Made by a program: the position numbers and the translations under genes. A stretch of 63,800 bases of DNA from Smittium mucronatum (lineage: Eukaryota; Kickxellomycota; Harpellomycetes; Harpellales; Legeriomycetaceae). Below the pieces are notes generated by a model. That model did no database searches, was not told the origin of the DNA, and worked only from the letters and a program-made list of their open reading frames with translations. Positions 1 to 9,700 of the stretch are shown in pieces. Each line of letters starts with the position of its first letter. Positions within the stretch are counted from its first letter, which is position 1. The DNA lies in NCBI GenBank assembly GCA_001953115.1, contig LSSL01000021.1, positions 1-63,800 of the forward strand. Direction: 5' to 3'.

Positions 1-221
1 TTTTTTTTTTTTTTTTTTTTTTTTTGCAAATGGATTTTGGGGTAAAGAAAATTTGGATTAAAAAAAAAAAAACAAAATTAAATAAAAAAATAAGCGTACC
101 TTTAGAGTTTTCGCCCTTGAATTTCGCCATTTTTACTCACACTATTCTAAAATGGTCTACTATTTCGGATTGTTTGATATTTTATACTCTTAGTTTTTGT
201 TATTTCTTTGCTACTGTTTAA
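1..221. other. Low-complexity AT-rich leader
   Basis: The window opens with 25 consecutive T and continues as AT-rich sequence. The frame 24-221 is open, with an all-A run translated as lysines, and it lies in the same reading frame as the better-looking stretch that starts at 222, separated from it by TAA at 219-221. I see no convincing gene in this piece itself, although it might hold an upstream exon of the 222-580 feature. Confidence 0.4.
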
Positions 222-580
222 AAATCCACAAACATCCAAAACTTCTACTCGCTTCCTCTGGCCCTCGCTTATTTGTTGGATCTGGTTCTAGCCATCCAGC
301 CAATAATGGTATACGGTCTCTGCACTAGATGTCGTTTACACTCACTGCCCAAATTACTATTGGCCAAAACATGCACAGACTCTTTAGTGCTTATTCAGTT
401 TATTTCTATTGGACAATGGCTTCTGGCTTTTTTGTCGGTATAAGCGTTGTGGTTCGCCAACACTCTCCGAGCCCATTTCCAGCAATATCCAATAGAAATG
501 TTTATTGCTGTCATCATTCTTGGTGTTCGACGAATAGCAGATGCTGAAATTCAATCAGTACATGTATCTTTTCCTGCCCA
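222..580 (+). pseudogene. Decayed or unannotated membrane-protein-like reading frame
   Basis: I do not recognise this protein. Read in one frame from 222, it is open for 73 codons and strongly hydrophobic (for example LPLALAYLLDLVLAI, then IGQWLLAFLSV). It meets TAA at 441-443 and stays open in the same frame through ALWFANTLRAHF and IEMFIAVIILGV to TAA near 579. At least three membrane-like segments are visible. The base composition is clearly richer in GC than the flanks, as in the neighbouring real genes. A GT at 438 and an AG at 481-482 could remove the internal stop as a 45-nt intron, but that segment is GC-rich and itself translates sensibly, so a single C-to-T nonsense mutation (CAA to TAA) is equally likely. 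No initiator ATG is obvious. It could be a pseudogene, part of a multi-exon gene starting before the window, or chance; confidence is low. Confidence 0.3.
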
Positions 581-742
581 GTAAACTCAAATCAGCTTTT
601 TGCTGCTTGGCTAGAACATCGGATTATGATGGGGGGGGGATGATTAACCAATTACTTGCAAATTAAAGTGTGGTTCCACGAATGCGATATTTTTTATTAA
701 GCCTAAACAGAATAATTCTTGATAGTATTTCTACTAGGGCTC

Positions 743-886
743 GGAATTTTTTTTGATATGTACTGGATTTAATTGAATGGAATTTCGTTTTTTTTTGATA
801 TTTTTCAGATTTAATTGAATTTAATTTTGTTTTTTTTTGATATTACTTGATTTAATTTGAATGGAATTTCATTTTTTTTGATATGG
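743..886. repeat. Imperfect 42-bp tandem repeat, about 3.5 units
   Basis: Units start near 743, 779, 821 and 863. Each has the form GGAATTTC, a T run, GATAT, a short variable stretch, then GATTTAATTGAAT. Unit 1 is shorter (36 bp), units 2 and 3 are 42 bp, and the last is truncated. The array lies about 260 bp upstream of the DCTN5 start codon, between two poly-T-rich stretches. No coding potential is seen in it. Confidence 0.75.
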
Positions 887-1146
887 GGATTATTTAATTT
901 CGTTGGGAAATGGGCACGGAAACGTAAATGTTTGAAATGCAGATATTGGCCAATGGCGTCTGTAGACTTTAATAATCAATTATAAAAACACAAAAAGCCA
1001 AAATTAGATTTCTGTTTTGCAAAGAATAAACTGTTGCGTTTTATTAATCACAAAGAAAAGTCTCTGTATAAGTTTGGAGGGCCGCCCATCCATTATTTAC
1101 AAGTCTTTAGAGTTTTCGCATTAGTCAAATTGGCGCTTTAGTCATT

Positions 1147-2036
1147 ATGGAGCTTCCGTATCGACAGTCCGACGCCGAAGAATATATCGAAACGGTATTT
1201 TTTTCCTTTTTTGTATTGGACCAATTTTTATTCCCTTTTAAGCTTAATCTGTTCTTATTAAAGAGCGAGTTTCATTCTCCATCGACTTACTCTTGATTTA
1301 TCGTTATACTTTTATTTTGTATCAAGGATACTGGGAATATAGTCAGCAAAAAGTCTAAAATAACCGGAAGCCACAATATAATATTAGCTGGAAAGGTTCT
1401 CTCTCTCTTTTTTTTTTTTTTACTTGAAAACAGACAATATTAATTGTTTATTATAACTTTTGGATGGGGGATTTCAATTTTATTAAAGAGACATATCTCT
1501 TTCTCTTTTCTATTTTTATGCTTTATAGAAATATCTTTATATAATTTCCATTATGCCAAAAATAAATAAAGTAGACGATAATTGAAAGCGGCTGTATGCT
1601 ACGCGGGGACCTGAAACGACGGGGCCAAAACAACCAAACCTCGTTTTTCGTCGGCCGCTACTGCACCTTCTCAAAGAACACCCTGTTCAAGCCCCCCTAC
1701 CGCATATTCAAAGGCGTCTTTGATTATTTTCCGTGCAAGATTGGCGATTACGTCTTTGTTGGCGAAAACTCCGTTGTTGAAGCGGCCTCTATTGGTTCCC
1801 ACGTCTATATCGGCAAGAACTGCATTATCGGCCGTTCCTGCATCATCAAGGACTGCGTCCACATCGAGGACAATACCATCATCGAGTCCAATTCCCTTGT
1901 GCCTTCTTTCTCCCATGTCTTTCCTAAAGATCCTAACACTCTTCATGCTGATAACGTCTTGACTTTGCCTGAAAGTGCTGCTGATATTATCGAGTTCCGT
2001 GCTAGAGAATATTATGATAAGTTTCTTTTTGCCTGA
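1147..2036 (+). CDS. DCTN5: Dynactin subunit 5 (p25), three exons
   Basis: p25 is a small left-handed beta-helix protein of the dynactin pointed-end complex, which links cytoplasmic dynein to cargo such as endosomes. Exons are 1147-1194, 1327-1395 and 1575-2036, joined in phase 0, giving 192 residues (human p25 has 182). The N-terminus reads MELPYRQSDAEEYIETDTGN, close to the family start; the second and third exons join as ILAGK-TIIESGCMLRGDL, matching the conserved CIIRGDL region. Hexapeptide repeats follow (IGDYVF, VGENSV, IGSHVYI, GKNCII, GRSCII), then EDNTII and a C-terminal YYDKFLF. The ATG is chosen because an in-frame TAG lies 36 nt upstream with no other ATG between. Introns are 132 and 179 nt, both AT-rich, with donors GTATTT and an unusual GTTCTC and acceptors ATCAAG and AAGTAG. 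It converges with UTP11. Exon borders are inferred by homology. Confidence 0.93.
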
Positions 2037-2196
2037 TTTTAGTTTTATCCTAGCTTATTCTACTCTACCCCTCCATCACTCACTCACACCCTTCTCTTCT
2101 TCAAACACACACCATATTTTCTAAATTATATATATTGAAAACAAGAAAAATGTAAAGATTACAAAAATTTCATTAAAAGTTAATGATATAGAGTTT

Positions 2197-2202
2197 AATA
2201 AA
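2197..2202 (+). promoter_or_regulatory. Probable polyadenylation signal of DCTN5
   Basis: A canonical AATAAA hexamer lies 160 bp after the DCTN5 stop codon in the 300-bp gap between the two convergent genes. No similarly clear hexamer was seen for UTP11 on the other strand. The inference rests on position and motif only. Confidence 0.5.
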
Positions 2203-2337
2203 AGTTTTGGCCGTGTTTATCGCAAACGCTTTTTTTTTTTTTATCAAACCGACTGAAGAGTGCCAATGTATGCATAGAAATAGTCAAGTGAACGGCACAT
2301 GAAATAATAGCAACCATAAACAAACAATCTTTTGCCA

Positions 2338-3237
2338 TTACTTCTTTCGCTCGTATTTCCATTTATATTCTGGGAGACCATACGAGTCCTTCCCCACTAC
2401 TTTATAGGTTCCTTTTTTAGAGGTATTCTTTTGGATTGATAATTCTTTAAGCGCTCGCTCCAGCAGCAGCTGCCGGCTCAGTCGGCTCGCCAGCTCTCCG
2501 GCCAAACGGCCCCGTTCACGCCCCAACTTGTCCATAACTTTAGGGCTCGGTGTCATTGACGCCGCCAAGTCTAGCTGCTCGTTGCGGATTCTATTGAATT
2601 TGCGAGTCAAGAACGCCGCCGGTGTATCGAAATGTTTGCTCGCGTCAAACTCATTGAACTGCGCGTCATTATCAACGAATATGGTATGCTGAGACCCCGT
2701 TTTGTTCTTCTTGCTTTTCTTTTTTTTCTTTTCAATATTAGATGCCGAATCCTCAACTTCCAACTCTGAATCTTCATTCTCGAGGTCGTTCAAGTAATCG
2801 AAATCGTCATCCACGAACTCGACGCCATATTCCCGCGGCCTCTTTTTGTTCTCCTCGGGCATACTCCGCTCAAAACTCAAACTCTCCTTCAGCCGCGCTA
2901 TCTTGTTGCGGTTAATGCTGATCTGCGTCTGGATATAATTCGCATCCTGGGTCTTGAGGAGCTGCAGCGTCTCCGGATCAAACGTCGCCGCCCGCTCATT
3001 GATCTGCACTCCGTCCTTCACCTGCTTCTTCTCCATTGCGAAATAAAACTCATCTCGGTTCCGGTTCCGCGCCTTCTCTTTCAGAACGGTCAGCCGATCC
3101 TGTTTCCGATGGTAATCCTTTGCTCTCAGCACATAGTCCTTGTGTTTCTCGAGCAGACCGTACCGCTTCCGCGACATTAGCTGCGACCGTTCCTTGTGGT
3201 CCCGGCGTGGATTCGCCTTATCAAATGCCGACGACAT
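2338..3237 (-). CDS. UTP11: UTP11-like U3 snoRNA-associated protein
   Basis: UTP11 is a nucleolar component of the small-subunit processome needed for 18S rRNA maturation. The single open frame encodes 299 residues without an intron. The N-terminal quarter carries the family signature almost intact: DHKERSQ, then GLLEKHKDYVLRAKDYHRKQ, then KARNRNRDEFYFAM (roughly residues 13-70), followed by the LKTQDANYIQTQISINRNKI helix. The middle (about 138-182) is an acidic stretch rich in D and E followed by lysine runs, low complexity and probably disordered; it explains most of the excess over human UTP11 (253 residues). The C-terminus is basic and ends in YKWKYERKK, as the family usually ends. Codon use is GC-rich like DCTN5 and unlike Gemin2. 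The start ATG at 3237 precedes the conserved N-terminus directly. The gene is convergent with DCTN5, 301 bp between stop codons. Confidence 0.95.
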   Translation of the reverse strand: MSSAFDKANPRRDHKERSQLMSRKRYGLLEKHKDYVLRAKDYHRKQDRLTVLKEKARNRNRDEFYFAMEKKQVKDGVQINERAATFDPETLQLLKTQDANYIQTQISINRNKIARLKESLSFERSMPEENKKRPREYGVEFVDDDFDYLNDLENEDSELEVEDSASNIEKKKKKSKKNKTGSQHTIFVDNDAQFNEFDASKHFDTPAAFLTRKFNRIRNEQLDLAASMTPSPKVMDKLGRERGRLAGELASRLSRQLLLERALKELSIQKNTSKKGTYKVVGKDSYGLPEYKWKYERKK

Positions 3238-3818
3238 TTTATTTTGTTTGTGTCTCGAAAGTTTTGTTCAGTTGAATGATGGGAGGTTCTATATTTAAAC
3301 CTAATGTAAAAAAAATAAAAAAGTGTATTGTAATAAACCAGCAACAGATTATGAATTGAAACTTTTTTTTTTTTTTTAATTCTTTTTAAAATTTTTTATC
3401 AGTAAAGAAAATTAAAAATCTGCCACTATAAAAATATCCCTCGATTACATGTTACTGGTTGATTTTCATTTCGTCCTGCCCTATACATATTTCTCCTCCT
3501 CTAGACAGCAAATAGAAATCTCATAAATTCCATTTTTTCTGTAAATATTACTAATAGTTGGCCAATGAATAAATGGGGACAGATACATTACAGTTATTTT
3601 CAAACCCTATAAAACCAAATAAATACTCTAATAGTAATATCAGCGATAAATAATAAAATACTGACATTTTAAGGAACTGTTTGACAAATTGGTCAAATCA
3701 CCGACCATTTATTTCGAAACTCTGTTTTTTTTTTTGTTTTATTCCGAAACATGACTTTTTTTAATCCCTCCGTACAGTAATCTGATAGTATAAGCAAGAG
3801 TCTGACATTTGATAGTTC

Positions 3819-3885
3819 GATTTATTACATATATATATATTTTTTTGTATCACGGAATTTTATTGTAAGATTTATTACATATATA
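3819..3885 (-). mobile_element. Retroposon 3'-end stub with 17-bp target-site duplication
   Basis: The 17-mer GATTTATTACATATATA occurs exactly at 3819-3835 and again at 3869-3885. Between them lie 33 bp that on the minus strand read TTACAATAAAATTCCGTGAT followed by ACAAAAAAA. This is a polyadenylation-type hexamer plus oligo(A), the same 3' tail seen in the other SINE-like copies of this window. Severe 5' truncation with a perfect target-site duplication is typical of target-primed reverse transcription. It is nested inside the TIR element, so it inserted later. Confidence 0.7.
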
Positions 3886-4587
3886 AGTCGTCTATTTTGT
3901 CAACTTATAATCCACTGCAGTAAAAAAAAAATGGGAGGTTTTAATTAATACAAAACATTAAATACCAACAATCTTCTACAAAACGATTGAATTTCAGTGT
4001 TTTATGTGCGGATAAAAAACCGAATCTTTTCTTTCGAGTTTATGGCTATTATTCAATACAAGTTAAACCTAGTCTTTTGTTATAGCTCCTAAATAAAAAA
4101 TTAAATTTTAAAAGCAAAATTAGATTTAGCTTTATATATTAAATATTTTCAATCTAATTCAGATAACAACGAATAAATCCAAAAAGGATCAGATTATATC
4201 AGAACATTTGTTCATCGATGGGAAAGTTCAGAAATATGCGAGTGGAATATTCTAAAACTTTCAATAAATGCAGGTCGAGTATATTACTGTGCAAAAAAAA
4301 TTAAAAATACGTGAATGTCTTGACGATTTAAGAATAGGCGGATATTATGGTAATTCAAAACTGTACATCTACTCAACGGGCCCATTCTGAGATATGCACC
4401 GAATTTAAAGAAAATTAAATAAAAAATACAATTATTTCTCTTTCTAATGATGGTTTTAGCCCATTTCAAACCAAACCAAACCAAAATCTTTAATCCTTTA
4501 ATATAACTATTTGCATGGAAAATATTTATTCAGTCAGAAACAATCGCCAATAAAAAATCGAGCCCCGGCAGTTTAATAACTGCTATA

Positions 4588-5658
4588 ATGCTAGAAAATG
4601 AATCCAAAAAAGGCGGGAAAAAAAAAAACATAAAAGAGTTCAATAACCTTACACCGCAGGATATTCAAACGAACCCTAAAGATATCAAATTTCTTATGAA
4701 ATCAAAAACTATGCTACTTAGACTCTCCCCGGCTACAAATATCCATAATGGGTCAACATTCAAACCGGTAAAGAAAAGATATACAGTAATAAGTATCGGT
4801 ATTATCGATAATAACCTATCTTTTTCTCCCATTGCAATCTCTGCGTTCAGCAGTAAATGATACAAAAGATTAAATGTGGACCTTTTAATCCCTTGTGATA
4901 GAGACTAAAAAGCCAAGTCTTGAGTTTAAACTGAAGATTTCGATAGAAAACTCTGCACTACAAATATCCAACACATTTACTGCTTTTCCCATCGATTTAA
5001 ATAGAACAAATTTATGGTTCCATGTATCTAAAAATATTAAAGATGCAATCGGAAAAGATAAATTAAAAATACTAAAGATGCAATCGGAAAAGGAAAATTA
5101 AAAATACTAAAGATGCAATCGGAAAAGATAAATTAAAAATACTAAAGATGCAATCGGAAAAGATAAATTAAAAATATATAAAATAAAACTGGTGGTGAAA
5201 AATATGCTCTTTGAAAAAGCAAAATAACTGTTTATATTGAAATTGCAAAAACCACAATTTATTAAGGATTTGGTGGAAATTGTCTCAAAAAACTGTTTCG
5301 AAAAAGAAAAAAAAAACGATAATTAATGAGTGGTCATTTATTTTTGGCTCCTCTGCAAATAAAGCTCTTGAAAGTTTCTATAAAACAGCGAATCAAAAAT
5401 AATCGAATTTATCGCATTCTAGACAAGATTTCCAAAGAGTATCAAAATTCATATTCACCAAATTTCGGAAAAATACAATACATTGAATTTTCATCAAGAG
5501 GTAATCATTTCCATTTTAACATGGCAAATAATAGTTTAGTATGGTTTATATTCTGTGTTTATGAATCTGCACTATACCAAATGGAAATGCAGTATACATC
5601 AAACTCAATAAAAACATTCGCGCAAGAGTTTATATTCGTTTATGCAAATGTTCGATAA
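4588..5658 (+). pseudogene. Degraded coding remnants inside the TIR element
   Basis: Three short plus-strand frames are unusually open for this AT-rich region: 4588-4860 (90 codons, lysine-rich N-terminus), 4895-5101 (68 codons) and 5326-5658 (110 codons). They are in different frames and do not join by obvious introns. A 35-bp tandem repeat straddles the end of the second. I recognise no domain in any of them. Their position in the middle of the inverted-repeat-bounded element suggests remains of its transposase or cargo gene, but this is inference; individually they could be chance openings. Confidence 0.25.
5039..5177. repeat. 35-bp tandem repeat, four units
   Basis: Four nearly identical units begin at 5039, 5074, 5108 and 5143. 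Each starts AAAGATGCAATCGGAAAAG and ends TTAAAAATACT; the second unit is one base shorter, with a GATAAA to GGAAAA change. The near identity of units in otherwise eroded DNA points to a recent expansion. The period is not a multiple of three, so it does not encode a regular peptide repeat. Confidence 0.9.
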
Positions 5659-6792
5659 AACGAAAAAGAATTCTGATTAAAAGCATACTGACATGGAAAG
5701 ATGTTTGTTTGTTCTTGTATTGACTTTCTGAAATCAAAAAAGTGTATCCGCTTATAATGCTTTTTAGTATAATTCAAAAGGGCCGAAACAATAGGCAAAA
5801 TTTAGTTTTCTGAAGGATAAAAGGCACGGAGGTCGAGGAAGATTTAAAAAAAAAAAGCAAAATCCAAGAATGAACCATTATTTTATTTACACGCTAAATT
5901 TTCATTCTTTTCATTCAATTAGTTATAAATCAAAAGTATTTAACCATTTAACTCTTTATGGTGATAAATAAAATATAAAAATTGAAACTTTGAGTGATTT
6001 TCGAAAAAAAAAAAAACTATTCTATAAACTGCGGATAAGTACACTGTTATATAATATTAAAAGTTTGAATTATGAGTTATAAAGAAATAAATCGGTGCTT
6101 TACTTAAGTCGTTTATTGCATAATCGAGTTATGAAAAATATTTACTTTGGGGATTCAATTTAAATTTGAAATAAATTTCGAATACTATTTTGACATTTAA
6201 ATTTTGGAATAAAACCTTGTATTTCTTGAACCTCTTATTAGCTGAATTGATATATGCCTACATATCTCTGCATGGATTATATTTATCGCTTTTTTTTTTT
6301 TTCGACTAAAATTAACTCAAGGGAATATAATTTAAACATAAATTAGATGGAAAGCGTAAATTCAACAATCCATGTTTGGAATTGGATACCTGGGCTTTTC
6401 CACCTGATCTGAACTCATAATTCTTTTGAAGAGTTCAAATAAATCAAAATAATTATGATATATATGCCTTCCTAATCTTTCAATTGTTTATCCAGAAAAT
6501 TTCTAGTCTAGCCGATATTTTTCTAGCTAAAAAAAAAAAAAAAAAAGGTTTCAATTTTTATAAGCATAGGGCTATTGTTCATAAAATTTATTCATTGGGC
6601 ATTATAAAATTCAGCATTTTTATCAGGCTACTCGAGATTTTAATCTTTGATGGAAAAATAAATCAGGTTTTTTGCTTATATTATCACGTTGATGTGGGAG
6701 AAAATTTAAAAAATAAAATAAATAAAAGTCCATTACGAAATAAATTGTCAGAAATTTGACCAATTTGTCAAATAATGTCTTAAAATGTCAGT

Positions 6793-9700
6793 TTTGGGCT
6801 AAAAAAATGCCAGATGTTAATTTCCTAACGATAATGCCACTATAAATATATAAAAAAAAATTTTTTTTCCAGATTTTAATACTTGGAGCCAAGAAATATC
6901 TTGGGTCCCATGTTATTCCGTAGCATGAAAATAAAATCATGAGGTTCTTAAACCCCATGTTTGGTCAAGGTGGTTTATTCCAAGAACAAATCTCCCAGGT
7001 CTTCGTTTTAATAAAATACTTTATAAAGATCTAATTGAAAATATATATATTATGACTCTAAAAAAAAATCAAAAAACGAACCACAACACCAGTAAATAAA
7101 CTTGAAAATAAAATAAAATAATCTAATCCAGCTATATTTTTAATAATCTAGAATAATGGATCTCAATGAAAAGATAAAATAGTTATCCCCCGATGCAATA
7201 CATCGATCCCATGATGTAAAAATTATGTTCCATGATCGTTACCCAATCATTTTTTTTAGAGAAAATACTCAATATATTTACAAAAAAAAAAAAAAAAATT
7301 AACAAAATTTAAATAATATTCATATTCTTGAAATAAATAGATTAATAAATTAACACCCCCCCTTTTTTTTTTGATAATGAGAATCTTATTTATTCTATCA
7401 AAAAAAAAAATTCAATTATGTAAAAGTTGGATGTTATTTAAAACTCCCTTTTTAATAAGCAGCTATTCTTTTATTAGTCTTAAATATACCATTTTTCTTT
7501 GGTAAAATGAATCGTAACAAAATTTAATCTTTTTTTTATCTCTATTTTTTTTCCCTTCAATTGGGATTCCATTTTGATTGGAAAATATCGAAATTATAAT
7601 TCCAGGAAATAAGATTGTATAATTCACTTTAGATAAGATACAAAGTACTTTGCCAGCCCTATTAGTTTTTATCATAAATTTTCTGCGCATCGTTTTCACA
7701 ATAAAATTTATCTTTATGAAATTTGTAATTTTAAGATAGTCATAAGAAGAAACAGCTATATTTCCGAATCAATTTATCAATAAATACCAAAAAAAGGCTT
7801 CTTTTTTCTTTTTATTATTTAATCACAATAATTAATTATCCTTTTTTTTTTTGTAGTATACTAATTTTAATTACAAAAGATTTATAATTAAAAAAAAATC
7901 AAGTATAATAATCTGATTCTCACATGCAATTTAAAAAAATAAACCGTCTAAATAGACCTAAAAACTTGAAATTTTTTATGCAAAATAACTAATTTATATT
8001 AAAATTAAAAAATCAAATACCTAATCATATCATATAATTTTTTTGATTATTGAATCAAATTGAATCAAAAATTTAAAATTTTATGTAAAATAATTTTATT
8101 ATAAATTGCGGATTATGAGTATTTATAATAGAAAAAAAAATAAAAGTATGTCATGTTGATTTATCGAGCTGAAATAACTAAATTTCGATTTTAAACTATG
8201 ATAATAAGATAACGAATTTCTCAATAAAATTAACCAAACATGTACTTCTTAAACCTAATAATATCTCTAAAAAATCTTCGAGGAAATTATTCTTAAATAA
8301 AAGGATTTAAAACTTATCACAATGCCTTTGATAAAGAATACGTCAAGTTTTAAAATTACCATTATTAAATTCTACTAATTGTGGTTTTATTTGAATAAAA
8401 AAAAGAATTTTTAAGGGTGTAAATAATTTTAATAAATTAACATCTAGTACATCAGAAATTTATTCAGCTAATTTAAATAGTTTTAGAATAAAAATTAATA
8501 AATAATACTCAAATTTCAACAACATCTCGATGCAGATATATTTAAGTTTTCAAATCTATTTAATCATCCAATCCACAGTTTTTTTAAGCGAAATAATAAT
8601 TAGAGCATAAATTTCTGACAAAAAAAAAAAAGCTTTGTGTTATTAAATTATTAAGTTGGCTCAGAAGCGTTCATGTTTTTTGGAGAATTTCTGATTATAT
8701 GTCTAAATCCAAAAATAATCTATACCATAAATTTAGACCAAAGCAGTGGGTTGCCTGGTATTATCTAATGTTGAAAATTTTATCGCAAAATTCTTTTATA
8801 TTATTCACATTTTCTATAAATAAACTGAAACCGTGCTTATAAATGTAACTTATTGGTATCGTAATATTTATGATTCCATATCTTATTAATTTTCAATTTT
8901 ACTTTCCATATAACAATTCACGTTTTTACAGTGATAATTCTCTTTGAATCTCGGAAATTTCCTGAATATTTTTGAATCTGCTACATTGATGCATGGATGA
9001 TAAACGCAGTGCCTTGCAAATTTTTGAGTTACATCACTTTAAATAGGCGTTTATTTTTTTTTTGTAACAAAAATACAAATATCCATAAATTTTTTTATTA
9101 TCGCTCTTATCATTCTTTTATTTATTTTTTTCTTTTAAAAGTGCATGTTTTATCCGGAAACTTGTTCCTATAACAGAAAATTATGTATATTGTTTCAGGT
9201 ATGATATAAAAAAAACAGCACTCAGTCTTTTTTGGTCTTTTTTATTTATTTTTCCCTTTTGTGCTTCTTATTTTTCGTAAATCGTTTAATAAAGAAAATA
9301 AATATTACACTTGAAAGTCGAAAATTTTTAATGCATTTAAATTCCTTGTACTTTTTCTATAAAATAAACATCGCCGTTTTGATATTATACAATTATTGGA
9401 TTTTTATCTGGGAGGGGGGGGGTAGAAAGAAATAAAATTCACTATTTTCAGCTTGATACAAGAAATTCTGACAGCAGCTATATCCACAATTTATTTTATT
9501 TGTATAATAAATGCTTTTTTTTTTAGTTTTTTTAATATTATAAAAATTTAGATTATACAAAAACATCTAAAATTAAGATCTTTTAATCAAAAAAAAATTA
9601 TTAAATGAATGATCAATAATTTCTAAAATTTGTGTTAATAAAAGATTGAAATGATTTAAGAAAGCGATTTTTTTTTATTGTAGTTTATTTTGATATATTA

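Larger units (their letters stand above)
3660..6792. mobile_element. 3.13-kb element bounded by 57-bp terminal inverted repeats
   Basis: The ends 3660-3716 and 6736-6792 are inverted copies of one another over exactly 57 bp with no gap and 49 identical positions by my count. Both start ACTGACATTTTAAG and share TTTGACAAATTGGTCAAAT, which is itself palindromic, and end ATTTATTTCG. This is the architecture of a cut-and-paste DNA transposon. I cannot see a clear target-site duplication, so the true ends may lie slightly elsewhere. Inside are short degraded plus-strand reading frames (4588-5658), a 35-bp tandem repeat and a nested retroposon stub at 3836-3868. I could not assign a transposase superfamily, and no DDE or DDD motif was recognised. 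Confidence 0.6.

Noticed and set aside
329..547. 72-codon frame starting with ATG
   Set aside because: It overlaps the more coherent hydrophobic frame 222-580 in another phase, is Ser/Cys/His-rich at its end and shows no motif.
222..580. Reassigned stop codons (TAA/TAG read as Gln)
   Set aside because: UTP11 and Gemin2 end at TAA exactly where the families end and DCTN5 ends at TGA, so the standard code explains the real genes; in-frame TAA codons occur only in relics.
1671..1946. 91-codon minus-strand frame opposite DCTN5
   Set aside because: It is a shadow of exon 3 of DCTN5; the plus strand has clear p25 homology. The plus-strand frame 1720-1962 is a shadow too.
3036..3275. 79-codon plus-strand frame
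   Set aside because: It lies opposite the conserved N-terminus of UTP11 and is a GC-rich shadow.
1..3300. Gene island as contaminating or misjoined DNA because of its higher GC
   Set aside because: DCTN5 introns are as AT-rich as the rest of the window and its splice sites are eukaryotic; there is no sharp junction suggesting a chimera.
5039..5177. CRISPR-like repeat array
   Set aside because: The units are directly adjacent with no unique spacers; it is an ordinary tandem minisatellite in a eukaryotic genome.
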